This document shows positions 10,001-17,303 of a stretch of 64,000 bases of DNA, in pieces; position 1 is the first letter of the stretch; each line of letters starts with the position of its first letter. Under the pieces are notes generated by a model that made no database searches, was not told where the DNA came from, and worked only from the letters and a program-made list of their open reading frames with translations. Source of the DNA: DFXE01 sp032054765. GTDB taxonomy: Bacteria > Bacteroidota > Bacteroidia > Bacteroidales > Tannerellaceae. The stretch covers positions 62,001 through 126,000 of the forward strand of contig DAMBSC010000006.1 in the NCBI GenBank assembly GCA_032054765.1, given 5' to 3'. The translations under genes were made by a program, and so were the position numbers.

Positions 10001-10362
10001 TCGCCCAAATTTCTTTTAATTGCAACAACTTGCTTATTAGCAAGTAATGGGTTTGCCAACAAAACAGCATCCAGTTTTTTCAAAAGAGTGACAACTTCTT
10101 TTTCAGCTTTTTTATCTCCAGCCTGTAAACGAGTAATAAGAGTTTCTTTTTTATCTTCTAACTCTTTCACGTTCTTTTCCCAATCTGTCGGAAACTGGTA
10201 TGCCTTTCCATAACGTTTTTGAATATCATCGACAGCCAAACGAAAGCTTTGAGGAGAATAATAATTTAAACGATCTACCAATGATTGATTGGTACTAGAT
10301 TGTGCATGTATTAAACAAAGTGGCAAAAGGACTATTCCTAAGATTAACATTCTTTTTTTCAT
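7012..10362 (-). CDS. HzsA-like / SUMF1-domain secreted protein with two CxxCH motifs
   Basis: A 1116-residue exported protein. ATG at 10362 is chosen because a signal peptide starts there (MKKRMLILGIVLLPLCLIHA) and a TATCTTTG promoter box lies just upstream; the longer open frame to 10449 would start before the promoter. After a helical region (about 30-130) comes a beta-propeller-like part with TolB-type strands (about 170-500) resembling hydrazine synthase alpha (HzsA) relatives. Two c-type heme motifs follow: CIGCH at 581-585 and CISCH at 631-635. Residues about 838-1105 form a SUMF1/formylglycine-generating-enzyme fold (IPAGSFVMGSD, LPTEAEWEWACRAG, GNVWEWTRSAY). In the RGGSW segment (about 1070) the catalytic cysteine positions appear to be Asp and Ser/Thr, so formylglycine formation is unlikely. 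The actual reaction is unknown. Confidence 0.8.
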   Translation of the reverse strand: MKKRMLILGIVLLPLCLIHAQSSTNQSLVDRLNYYSPQSFRLAVDDIQKRYGKAYQFPTDWEKNVKELEDKKETLITRLQAGDKKAEKEVVTLLKKLDAVLLANPLLANKQVVAIKRNLGDKARSAMSGSLGIAPSNFQNNSEIWNPKEGWTNEFVNIKITPEKINYSELYKPQPGMIITDPEPHFDGNRLLYSSIGTDDKWHLFELDITNGNTRQITPDTYKDFDSFDGCYAPDGRVIFCSTGTFLGLPCTNGGNKMCGMFSYDPETGKTRQLTYDQDSNWGPVIMENGMVLYQRWEYADIPHSNSRLLFTMNPDGTTQNAFYGTNSYFPTSFFNARPVPGQPSMIVGIATGHHSVSRSGRMLVIDIRKGRKEAEGVIAEIPYSGKKVEPLVRDRLPDGVWPQFLQPYPLDENYYLVSMKENPDALWGIYLVDRFDNRTLIAEEENVAYLEPVLMEKQKTPPAIPDRINLESTTATVFLQDIYVGDGLKDIPKGTVKKLRIGSYVFSPWNQGGLLGTIGMDGPWDIKKILGEVDVEEDGSAIFNIPANTPVFVQPLDEEGKALQLMRSWLTGMPGETLSCIGCHEDKNMVPVPRRTIASQKTPQSIRNWYGEARGFSYRHEVQPVLDKYCISCHGEDKPDRPYLKGDRYIDDWTSRISGRAGTNYGGHFTESYANLHRYVRRPGIESDMDMLVPMDVHADQTELIQILQKGHYNVKMDKEAWEKLFCWIDFNAPFHGRRSDIPEFDQTAKSNELRVAYREMFGGPVCNDEWLPEIPEIKESVIPEKIAIEKGETTLKDWPMYDPVQTSYGSWGNTHNKQLELGNFQKSIPLGNGSSIDLVKIPAGSFVMGSDRHPDEMPQSVIEIKEPFWIGRFEITNEQYRAYKSSHDSRDEHRHGYQFGRKGYSMNGPDQPAVRISWQEAMDYCNWLSEKTGMHFTLPTEAEWEWACRAGSETPFWFGELKTDFSDYANLGDVKLKEFAACTSYKFYESAQVIDNPNKYDDWIPRDTIYNDGGFISEPVGRYVRNPWDLFDMHGNVWEWTRSAYMPYPYNGEDGRNDIENKELKRVARGGSWYDRPHRSTSSYRLPYRDYQKVYNVGFRVVMTEKKLADIAVF

Positions 10363-10391
10363 ATCGCTACTATTATATGTTCTTTCAATAA

Positions 10392-10399
10392 CAAAGATA
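10392..10399 (-). promoter_or_regulatory. -7 box of the HzsA/SUMF1 gene
   Basis: The minus strand reads TATCTTTG 30 bases before the ATG at 10362. It decides the start: transcripts would begin around 10386, downstream of the alternative start at 10449. Confidence 0.6.
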
Positions 10400-10431
10400 T
10401 ACTTTTGAATTATAAGATCATATATATAGTA

Positions 10432-10465
10432 TAAAAAAACGCCTGTCAATTTATGACAAGCGTTT
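10432..10465 (-). terminator. intrinsic terminator after the HU-LysM gene
   Basis: On the minus strand ACGCTTGTCA and TGACAGGCGT form a 10-base-pair stem (with one G-U pair) around the loop TAAAT, followed by seven T residues. It lies 26 bases after the stop codon of the HU-LysM gene and before the promoter of the next gene. Confidence 0.88.
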
Positions 10466-10490
10466 ATCTTATATTTTATCCTATTTGATC

Positions 10491-12182
10491 TTAAAAATAA
10501 AAAGGATCGGAGTATGTACTGCTATTATTCAGCGTATTGCTGTTATTCCAATTATTATCATATGAATTAGAGTTATTATCATATGTGCTACTACTACTGT
10601 TATAATCATTATACTGATTTGTAGTACTCTGAAAAGGATCGCTATATTGGTTATTATTGTACAAACCCGGATCTGAGTATGTGTTACTACTATACTGATA
10701 TGGATCGGAATATTGATACATATACGGATCACTGTATTTATACTGGCTGTAAGACGAACGTCTTCTTTTAGGTTTATATTTCGACATTATCTCACTCTGT
10801 TTTACAGATGCCCGTTTTACAGATGCCGGATCATTTGCATCAATATTATAGGTTCTTTTTGCCGGAATCTCTAATTGTATACCTACATCAATATTGTCCG
10901 GATTAGCAATCTTTGACTTATTATGCTCATAAATATACACCCAGAACAATTTGTTCCCATAATATTCAAGAGCAATAAGATTCAACCTGTCTCCTCGTTT
11001 AGTCGTAACAGTAGTTATTACACCTTCTTTATTATCTGATGTAACCGTTGCCGGTTTTTCCTGAGCATATTCATCTTCAATACCCCACTCATCTTCTATT
11101 GTATCTTCATCGGGATCAACAGGTAATGAAAATTGATTCTGCATATTTTCCTTTTTTGCTACCTCTACGGTATCATCACTTCCAAATAGTTTATCTCTGT
11201 TTATAAACAGAATACTGCCTAAAGCGATGATTAATATAACCACAAGTATTAACAACAAGGTAACCAATGTGTTGTTAGAACCCGATTCCTTTCTGGTATA
11301 TGTATCCCGTCCTCTTTTGTCGTCGTTGTATTCACTCATATTGTCCTTTTTTATTTGGTTTGTCGAATCTGTTATTTCTTTCTCTTTTGTTTCTGCTTCC
11401 AGGCGTTTTTCTGTTGTATAAAGTACTGTTTCTTCTAACGGTTGCTCTATAGGTTTATTTTCTGTGATTTTGTTTATTATAGGCTCATCCACCAAATTAT
11501 TAATAGTCTCTTCTTCCTGCTTATCAATAATTTCTTCTTTTATCTCATCTTTAATTTCTTGCTCAACCTCCTTTATTTCCTGTTGAATATTATCTTCTAT
11601 TTCTTCTCTAACTTCTTCTTGTATTTCTTCCTTGGCTATCTCTTTTTCTATAGGCATCGGAGGAGGAGGTACTAAAGGGATATCACTGCTGATGATTTCT
11701 TCTTTTGGCTCCTCTTGTTTTACCTCAGGAATAAAGGAAACTTTCTCAATAACATCTTTCGTTTCTTCGACCACTTCATCTGTTTCATCCACCTCTTCTA
11801 CTTCTTCAACTTCTTCCTCTTTTTCTTCGGCAGGCATTTCAAAAGATGTAAAATCAGAATCTTCATTTATTTCTATGGATTCAAAAAAAGAAAATGGTTT
11901 ATTGACCATTTCCCTCAAATCTTTATCAGGAGTGAAAGATATTTTTGAGTGCGAAGGAATTACAATTCGTTCTTTTGTGTTTACATCTACACTCTCACGA
12001 CTATCAACCTGAATGATCTTAAAGGTACCTATACCTTTGATCTGCATAAGCTTGTCTGAAAAGATATTCTCCCTGATAATAGAAATAAATTCTGTAAGGA
12101 AACGCTCTAAAGATTCGGCGTCTTTTCCGGATTTCTTGGATAATACTCCGGCTAAATCTTTAATTGTTAAACGGTTATTCAT
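10491..12182 (-). CDS. HU-domain / transmembrane / LysM fusion protein
   Basis: A 563-residue protein joining three unlike parts. Residues 1-95 are an HU/IHF-type DNA-binding fold (TIKDLAGVLSKKSGK; IKGIGTFKII; ISFTPDKDLREMVN). Residues about 110-290 are a very acidic Glu-rich linker predicted to be disordered or helical. One membrane segment lies at about 303-327 (NTLVTLLLILVVILIIALGS), preceded by KRGRDTYTRK, which by the positive-inside rule keeps the HU end in the cytosol. A LysM domain at about 385-441 (TTKRGDRLNLIALEYYGN) would then sit in the periplasm, where LysM usually binds peptidoglycan. The tail (about 455-563) repeats YSDP units in Ser/Asn/Tyr-rich sequence. It lies 1 base from the preceding HU gene. 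A tether between nucleoid and cell wall is my inference. Confidence 0.88.
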   Translation of the reverse strand: MNNRLTIKDLAGVLSKKSGKDAESLERFLTEFISIIRENIFSDKLMQIKGIGTFKIIQVDSRESVDVNTKERIVIPSHSKISFTPDKDLREMVNKPFSFFESIEINEDSDFTSFEMPAEEKEEEVEEVEEVDETDEVVEETKDVIEKVSFIPEVKQEEPKEEIISSDIPLVPPPPMPIEKEIAKEEIQEEVREEIEDNIQQEIKEVEQEIKDEIKEEIIDKQEEETINNLVDEPIINKITENKPIEQPLEETVLYTTEKRLEAETKEKEITDSTNQIKKDNMSEYNDDKRGRDTYTRKESGSNNTLVTLLLILVVILIIALGSILFINRDKLFGSDDTVEVAKKENMQNQFSLPVDPDEDTIEDEWGIEDEYAQEKPATVTSDNKEGVITTVTTKRGDRLNLIALEYYGNKLFWVYIYEHNKSKIANPDNIDVGIQLEIPAKRTYNIDANDPASVKRASVKQSEIMSKYKPKRRRSSYSQYKYSDPYMYQYSDPYQYSSNTYSDPGLYNNNQYSDPFQSTTNQYNDYNSSSSTYDNNSNSYDNNWNNSNTLNNSSTYSDPFYF

Positions 12183-12183
12183 T

Positions 12184-12465
12184 CTAATCTAATTCTTTGA
12201 GTTGATTTTTAATCGTAACTCCAGGTTTAAATACGGGTACTAATTTAGGAGGGACTAAGTAACGTTTTCCGTTTGCCGGATTGACAGATATTCTTTCACC
12301 TTTTTTTCTGGATTCAAACTGTCCAAAATCATCAAAATAAATAATATCTCCTTCTACTAAACGGGTTCCTATCAGAGAACTTAGTTCAGATAAAACATCC
12401 GTGACTTCTCCGGAAGTCCACTTTAAACGATTAGACAACTCTTTTACAAACTCTTTGTTTTTCAT
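12184..12465 (-). CDS. HU-family DNA-binding protein
   Basis: A 93-residue stand-alone HU/IHF-like protein: helical N-terminus (FVKELSNRLKWTSGEVTDVLSEL), then the GDIIYFDDFGQFESRKK strand region and the RISVNPANGKRYLVPPKLVPVFKPG arm that inserts in the minor groove. It is a usual-length HU. Its stop codon is one base from the ATG of the HU-LysM fusion, so the two are very probably co-translated and might form heterodimers through their HU folds (inference). Confidence 0.92.
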   Translation of the reverse strand: MKNKEFVKELSNRLKWTSGEVTDVLSELSSLIGTRLVEGDIIYFDDFGQFESRKKGERISVNPANGKRYLVPPKLVPVFKPGVTIKNQLKELD

Positions 12466-12546
12466 AATTTATTGCTCATAATCCGGTTTTAATCAGCGAT
12501 ATTAGTTATTTTTTTAATACTGAGCAAATAAATTCAACTTTTTTTG

Positions 12547-13845
12547 TCATTTCATCGCATTTCCAAACAAATCGAACGCGTCGGAATCGGTTATTTCTAT
12601 TTGATAAAACTCTCCCGGCGTCAATACTTTCTCTTTTGTTATTAATACTTCAGGATCTACCTCAGGAGAGTCGAACTGAGTACGTCCAACATAATAGTTA
12701 TCTTCTTCTCTATCAACAATAACCTTTAGCGCTTGCCCAATCTTTGTCTCATTAATTTCTGTTGAAATCCGTTCTTGAATGCGCATAATATAATCCAGGC
12801 GTTCCTGTTTAGTTTCAGATGGGATTTCATCTGTATATTTCTTAAAAGAAAAAGTGCCTTCCTCATGGCTATATGCAAAAGCTCCCATCCGTTCAAAACG
12901 CATTCTTTTAACAAAATCAACCAATTCTTCGAAGTCTTGTTCTGTCTCTCCCGGATGGCCGGTCATTAAAGTTGTACGTAAATGAATACCTGGTACTTCT
13001 TGTCTTATTTTTTCTAAAAGTTCATATGTCTCTGCCTGTGTAATATTTCTACGCATCAGTTTCAGCATGGGATCGCTTATGTGTTGTAAGGCTATATCCA
13101 TATACTTACATACATTTTCCCGTTCACGCATAACTCTCAATAAATCCAATGGGAAACGGGCAGGATAAGCATAGTGTAAACGTATCCATTCTACATTGGG
13201 GATGTCAGCAATCCGTTCTACCAATTCCGGTAAAGCAAAATGTTTGTAACGATCCAATCCGTAATAGGTAAGATCCTGAGCTATCATCTGAAACTCTTTT
13301 ACTCCCTGATCAACCAGCAATCTGACTTCATCTTCAATCTCTTCTATAGAACGAGACTGATAACGTCCTGTAATAATGGGTATTGAACAATACGAGCAAG
13401 TACGGTTACAACCTTCTGCTATTTTTAAATAAGCATAATGATGGGGCGTTGTTAGAATGCGTTCATTCTGAATATCTCTATAATAGGATTTTCCTAAATC
13501 CGTCAATAATTCTTTCCAATTGAACTTACCATAAAAACGGTCCACCTCCGGTAATTCGGTTTCCATATCTTTTAGAAACCGCTCAGAAAGACATCCCATA
13601 ACATATAACTGAGCAATCTTTCCTTTTTTCTTTGCTTCCCCCAGTTCTAATATCATATTGATGGACTCTTCCTGTGCATCACCAATAAAGCCACATGTAT
13701 TGACTACAACAATTTCACCTGTAATTTTATCAGGGTCATGCTCAACAGTGTATCCATTCGCCACAAACTGGCGCATAAGCTGCTCTGAGTCCACAAGATT
13801 CTTCGAACAACCAAGGGTTATTATATCTACTTGATTTTTTTTCAT
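12547..13845 (-). CDS. rimO: Ribosomal protein S12 methylthiotransferase RimO
   Basis: A 432-residue radical-SAM methylthiotransferase that adds a methylthio group to the conserved Asp of ribosomal protein S12. The N-terminal MTTase domain carries the cluster ligands C13, C51 and C85; the radical-SAM cluster motif is C146-x3-C150-x2-C153 (CNRTCSYC). A TRAM domain closes the protein (about 365-430). Length and motifs are normal. An octad hairpin repeat separates it from ftsY upstream; both are read on the minus strand. Confidence 0.96.
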   Translation of the reverse strand: MKKNQVDIITLGCSKNLVDSEQLMRQFVANGYTVEHDPDKITGEIVVVNTCGFIGDAQEESINMILELGEAKKKGKIAQLYVMGCLSERFLKDMETELPEVDRFYGKFNWKELLTDLGKSYYRDIQNERILTTPHHYAYLKIAEGCNRTCSYCSIPIITGRYQSRSIEEIEDEVRLLVDQGVKEFQMIAQDLTYYGLDRYKHFALPELVERIADIPNVEWIRLHYAYPARFPLDLLRVMRERENVCKYMDIALQHISDPMLKLMRRNITQAETYELLEKIRQEVPGIHLRTTLMTGHPGETEQDFEELVDFVKRMRFERMGAFAYSHEEGTFSFKKYTDEIPSETKQERLDYIMRIQERISTEINETKIGQALKVIVDREEDNYYVGRTQFDSPEVDPEVLITKEKVLTPGEFYQIEITDSDAFDLFGNAMK

Positions 13846-13851
13846 ATAAAT

Positions 13852-13966
13852 AATGACTGAGTCACTCAGTTACTGAATGATTGAATAAACTCAATAGACT
13901 GAATATTTATACGTTATAGATATTCAGTGATTCAGTCTATTCAGTTATTGAATTATTGAGTTATTC
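13852..13966. repeat. octad hairpin repeat between ftsY and rimO
   Basis: The 119-base ftsY-rimO spacer is almost wholly built from ACTGAATx-type words. Left: GACTGAGT, ACTGAATG, ATTGAATA, ACTCAATA, GACTGAATA. Right: ATTCAGTG, ATTCAGTC, ATTCAGTT, then ATTGAATTATTGAG. The arms flank an A/T-rich centre near 13912. The element touches the ftsY stop codon at 13965. Confidence 0.8.
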
Positions 13967-14921
13967 ACCCCTCCCCAAACAGCGAATCTACAAAAGCTGT
14001 TTTGTTGAAAACCTGAAGGTCTTCAATACCCTCACCTAATCCGATATATTTTACGGGGATACGGAATTGATCTGATATACCGATAACAACTCCACCTTTA
14101 GCTGTTCCGTCGAGTTTGGTTACAGCCAGGGCGTTTACTTCAGTGGCAGCTGTAAATTGTTTAGCTTGTTCAAATGCATTTTGTCCGGTAGAACCATCTA
14201 ATACCAAAAGTATTTCGTGTGGCGCATCCGGTATAACTTTCTTCATTACGTTTTTTATCTTGGTAAGCTCATTCATAAGGTTCACCTTATTATGCAAACG
14301 GCCTGCTGTATCAATGATTACGACATCTGCATCATTAGCTTTGGCTGAGCTTAATGTATCAAAAGCAACCGATGCAGGGTCAGAACCCATCTTCTGTTTT
14401 ACAATAGGAACTCCTACCCTTTCACTCCAGATAACCAACTGTTCTACAGCGGCAGCACGGAATGTATCAGCTGCACCTAAGTAAACCTTTTTTCCCGCTT
14501 TCTTAAACTGATAAGCAAGCTTACCAATCGTAGTGGTCTTACCGACTCCATTTACTCCAACTACCATAATAACATAAGGTTTCTTATCTTCAGGCAATGT
14601 AAAACCTTCAGCATCCTCCGTATTATTCTCGGTAAGTAATGCGGCAATTTCATCACGTAATATGCTTGTCAGTTCATCTGTATTCACATATTTATCTCGG
14701 GCAACCCGCTTTTCAATACGGGAAATCACTTTCAGCGTAGTCTCCACTCCTACATCAGAAGTAATCAGAACTTCTTCCAGATTGTCAAGTACATCATCGT
14801 CTACTTTGCTTTTACCTGCAACAGCACGTGTGATTTTTGAAAATACACTTTCTTTAGTTTTAGATAACCCTTTATCTAACGTTTCTTTTTTCTCTCTATT
14901 GAAGAAATTGAAAATACCCAT
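13965..14921 (-). CDS. ftsY: Signal recognition particle receptor FtsY
   Basis: A 318-residue SRP-receptor GTPase. The N domain (about 20-105) is followed by the G domain with P-loop GVNGVGKTT (122-130), the DTFRAAA segment and DTAGRLHNK. The C-terminus has TKLDGTAKGG and the IGLGEGIEDL closing motif. It lacks the long acidic A domain of E. coli FtsY, as usual in this phylum. It binds Ffh (encoded at 48572) to bring ribosomes to the membrane. It is flanked on both sides by hairpin repeats of different families. Confidence 0.96.
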   Translation of the reverse strand: MGIFNFFNREKKETLDKGLSKTKESVFSKITRAVAGKSKVDDDVLDNLEEVLITSDVGVETTLKVISRIEKRVARDKYVNTDELTSILRDEIAALLTENNTEDAEGFTLPEDKKPYVIMVVGVNGVGKTTTIGKLAYQFKKAGKKVYLGAADTFRAAAVEQLVIWSERVGVPIVKQKMGSDPASVAFDTLSSAKANDADVVIIDTAGRLHNKVNLMNELTKIKNVMKKVIPDAPHEILLVLDGSTGQNAFEQAKQFTAATEVNALAVTKLDGTAKGGVVIGISDQFRIPVKYIGLGEGIEDLQVFNKTAFVDSLFGEG

Positions 14922-14963
14922 CTTTTAATAACCTTTATTTTAAACCGCTAAGGTAATATATAT

Positions 14964-15039
14964 TAATTGAAAATTGAAAGTTGAAAATTGAAAATGAAAC
15001 AAAAACAGTTCTCAACTTTCAATTTTCAATTTTCAACTG
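14964..15039. repeat. heptad hairpin repeat (TTGAAAA family), nspC/ftsY spacer
   Basis: Left-arm words AATTGAA, AATTGAA, AGTTGAA, AATTGAA (14965-15000) face right-arm words TTTCAAC/TTTCAAT (15011-15038) across a 10-base loop. The arms pair over about 28 bases. It is the same family and the same kind of position (between two minus-strand genes) as the copy at 5773. Confidence 0.8.
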
Positions 15040-15048
15040 CAAAGAAAA

Positions 15049-16188
15049 TCAAGAATTTCTTTGCTTATAGTCTTCGTAAGTAAATGTTCTATAAACAATT
15101 AATTGATCATCATTGTTCCAAAGTGCAATAGCCGGATGCGGAATACCATTAAACATGTTTGTTTTCACAATCGTGTAATGGATCATATCCTCGAAGATCA
15201 GTTTATCTCCAACTTTTAAAGGGGCTTCAAATGACCAGTCACCCATAAAGTCTCCACTAAGACAACTGTTTCCACCTATCCGATAGGTAGGTTTTCCCTC
15301 AATAGCATCTGTTGCATTGCGGATAGCCGGTTTATAAGGCATTTCCAGACAATCAGGCATATGACACGTAAATGAAGCATCAATAACAGCCGTTTTTATT
15401 CCATGGTTCTCCACAATATCAACGACAGTCGTCAGCAAAAAACCTGTTTGCCAGGCAAAAGCACTGCCCGGCTCCATAATAATCTCTATATTAGGATATT
15501 TAGCTTTAAATGATTGAAGTAATGATATGAGGTGTTCTATATCATAATCCTTTCGTGTCATCAAATGTCCGCCGCCCATATTCAGCCACTTGATCTTAGG
15601 TAAGAAATGTCCAAAACGTTGTTCCACAACATTCAATACCTTTTCCAGATCAAAAGAGGATGACTCACATAACGTATGAAAATGCAGCCCTTCTACTCCC
15701 TCCGGCAAAGTATCCCCTAATAAATCACGTACAATTCCCATTCGTGACCCGGGTGCACTGGGATTGTATAGATCCGTTTCAACAACTGAGAATTCAGGAT
15801 TAATACGTAGACCACAAGACACGCGGTTACCATCAGCCTTTACCATTGGATAAAAGCGTTCGAATTGTGATAAGGAATTAAATGTAATATGGCTACTATA
15901 TTTTAATAGTAAGGGAAAATCTTCTTCCGTATATGCCGGTGAATACGTATGCGCCGGACTTCCCATCTCTTCAAAGGCCAATTGGGCTTCATATTTGGAA
16001 CTGGCGGTTGAATAAGGAATATACTCACGAATAACAGGAAATGCTTTCCACATTGCAAAAGCTTTAAATGCCAGAATAATATTTACACCGGCCTGATCTT
16101 TTACGTATTTAATCAACGAAAGGTTTTTCCTAAGGAGCTTCTCCTCCATCACATAACAAGGAGATGGTATTTTATTGAAATCAATCAT
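15049..16188 (-). CDS. nspC: Carboxynorspermidine decarboxylase
   Basis: A 379-residue PLP enzyme of the alanine-racemase/ornithine-decarboxylase fold type III. The PLP lysine is K42 (ILAFKAFAMW). Typical NspC segments follow: RINPEFSVVETDLYNPSAP, GLHFHTLCESSSF, NMGGGHLMTRKDYD, EPGSAFAWQ. NspC removes CO2 from carboxy(nor)spermidine in the aspartate-semialdehyde-dependent spermidine route used by gut Bacteroidales. Its partner carboxyspermidine dehydrogenase is not in this window. A TACTTTTG box lies 34 bases upstream. Confidence 0.94.
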   Translation of the reverse strand: MIDFNKIPSPCYVMEEKLLRKNLSLIKYVKDQAGVNIILAFKAFAMWKAFPVIREYIPYSTASSKYEAQLAFEEMGSPAHTYSPAYTEEDFPLLLKYSSHITFNSLSQFERFYPMVKADGNRVSCGLRINPEFSVVETDLYNPSAPGSRMGIVRDLLGDTLPEGVEGLHFHTLCESSSFDLEKVLNVVEQRFGHFLPKIKWLNMGGGHLMTRKDYDIEHLISLLQSFKAKYPNIEIIMEPGSAFAWQTGFLLTTVVDIVENHGIKTAVIDASFTCHMPDCLEMPYKPAIRNATDAIEGKPTYRIGGNSCLSGDFMGDWSFEAPLKVGDKLIFEDMIHYTIVKTNMFNGIPHPAIALWNNDDQLIVYRTFTYEDYKQRNS

Positions 16189-16221
16189 TTAGTTTGTAAG
16201 TTATTTATAAAAACAGAACAA

Positions 16222-16229
16222 CAAAAGTA
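16222..16229 (-). promoter_or_regulatory. -7 box of nspC
   Basis: The minus strand reads TACTTTTG (consensus TAnnTTTG), 34 bases before the nspC ATG. It sits in the 334-base divergent gap between nspC and the HU-like gene. Confidence 0.55.
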
Positions 16230-16328
16230 GTAATAGTTATTTAATAATCTACTTAATCATATTTTTCTATGGCATTATTTATTAGACATTTTGTCTTGAA
16301 TTATTAGTCTTTTCATAAGGAATATTTG

Positions 16329-16336
16329 TATCTTTG
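16329..16336 (+). promoter_or_regulatory. -7 box of the HU-like gene at 16523
   Basis: TATCTTTG matches TAnnTTTG. Transcription would start near 16343, eight bases before the 22-bp array, placing the whole array in a roughly 180-base 5' leader. Confidence 0.55.
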
Positions 16337-16350
16337 GTACTGAACAAGTA

Positions 16351-16438
16351 ATCGTTCTCCGGTTGACGGTCGATCGTTCTCCAATTGGCGAACAAATGAC
16401 CTCCAGTTGACGAACGATCGTTCTCCAACCGGCGAACG
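16351..16438. repeat. 88-bp array of four 22-bp units (eight alternating 11-bp words)
   Basis: Eight consecutive 11-bp words fill exactly 88 bp. Odd words are ATCGTTCTCCG, ATCGTTCTCCA, AATGACCTCCA and ATCGTTCTCCA. Even words are GTTGACGGTCG, ATTGGCGAACA, GTTGACGAACG and ACCGGCGAACG, which are approximate reverse complements of the odd ones. CTCC ends at 16360, 16382, 16404 and 16426, an exact 22-bp period. In RNA each unit can fold as a stem of CGTTCxCC with GGxGAACG. It lies just after the presumed start of the HU-like gene transcript. The rest of the 16189-16522 gap contains only the two promoters. Confidence 0.9.
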
Positions 16439-16522
16439 ATGAACTAAAAGGCACCAAATACCTAAAAGTACGCAGGTAAATGATTAATTTATAGTAATAA
16501 AAACCTTAATAAGATTAAGTTT

Positions 16523-17146
16523 ATGTCAGCAAATTACAGATTGGTTCGCAATCCGAACCCAAAGAAAGATGGTAAAGTGCAACCGCTTCATGCACGTTTC
16601 GTTCCCAGCCGTACGGTTTCAACAGAGGATCTCATGGAAGAGATTATTTCAAAATCATCATTTTCCACTGGTGATGTAAAGGGTATCCTGCAATTGTTGC
16701 AAGATGTTATAGTCAACCAACTGATGCTTGGAAGTAATATAAAATTTGAGGGTATCGGCACATTTACTGTTTCGTTGAAATGTCGCCCTGTAATGGATAA
16801 AAAGGAAATACGTTCTGAGTCAATTCATTTTAAGGACGTAAAATTCCGTTCATCAAAGAAGTTACGTCAACGGTTAAAAGTAATGCCTCTTTTCCGTGCT
16901 ATAGAAACAGAAAAAGAAAATTTCTCATTTGAAGATTGTAAAAAGCGCCTGCTTTGGTATCTCGAAAATAAAAAGCCCTTCATAACAGGACGTGATTATC
17001 AGTGGCTGAATCATTGCGGAAAGACTAAAGCTACTACTCACCTAAAACTATTCCGAAAAGAAGGGATTATTTCCAGGCAGGGATATGGTTCAACAACCTT
17101 TTACACTAAAACTTTAGAAGACATTATTGATCAATGTAATATTTAA
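16523..17146 (+). CDS. HU-like DNA-binding protein with C-terminal winged-helix-like extension
   Basis: A 207-residue protein. Residues about 1-125 are an HU-like fold of the Bacteroidales type (PRKDGK-like start; ISKSSFSTGDVKGILQLLQD; GSNIKFEGIGTFTVSLKC). Residues about 135-205 look like a small helix-turn-helix (FEDCKKRLLWYLENKKPFITGRDY ... LKLFRKEGIISRQG, split here), which would add sequence-specific DNA contact (inference). It is the third HU-family gene within 6.7 kb. A structured 5' leader with the 22-bp array precedes it and may control it. Sequence binding and partners are unknown. Confidence 0.85.
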   Translation: MSANYRLVRNPNPKKDGKVQPLHARFVPSRTVSTEDLMEEIISKSSFSTGDVKGILQLLQDVIVNQLMLGSNIKFEGIGTFTVSLKCRPVMDKKEIRSESIHFKDVKFRSSKKLRQRLKVMPLFRAIETEKENFSFEDCKKRLLWYLENKKPFITGRDYQWLNHCGKTKATTHLKLFRKEGIISRQGYGSTTFYTKTLEDIIDQCNI

Positions 17147-17303
17147 TACAGTCTAAGTTTCCTTTATTCTGTATTTATGCACAAATGAAGTTTCCGAAAT
17201 AGAAATAACTTATACTTAAATAGATGAACTCTATCGGGTTTAAGCTGTTATATTAATATAGATCTATTATATTTATCGAAAACCTATAAATGTGTGTATT
17301 ACC

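Noticed and set aside
7012..10362. Calling the large SUMF1 protein a sulfatase-maturing enzyme
   Set aside because: The catalytic cysteines are not seen, no sulfatase is adjacent, and most of the chain belongs to an HzsA-like and heme-motif part.
11442..12012. Open frames on the plus strand opposite the HU-LysM acidic linker
   Set aside because: Low-complexity Ser/Thr or Phe/Leu sequence that is the complement of Glu-rich codons; no start signal or context.
16275..16457. Minus-strand frame of 60 codons covering the 22-bp array
   Set aside because: Its coding sequence is the array itself, and it overlaps the promoter of the HU-like gene; no protein family.
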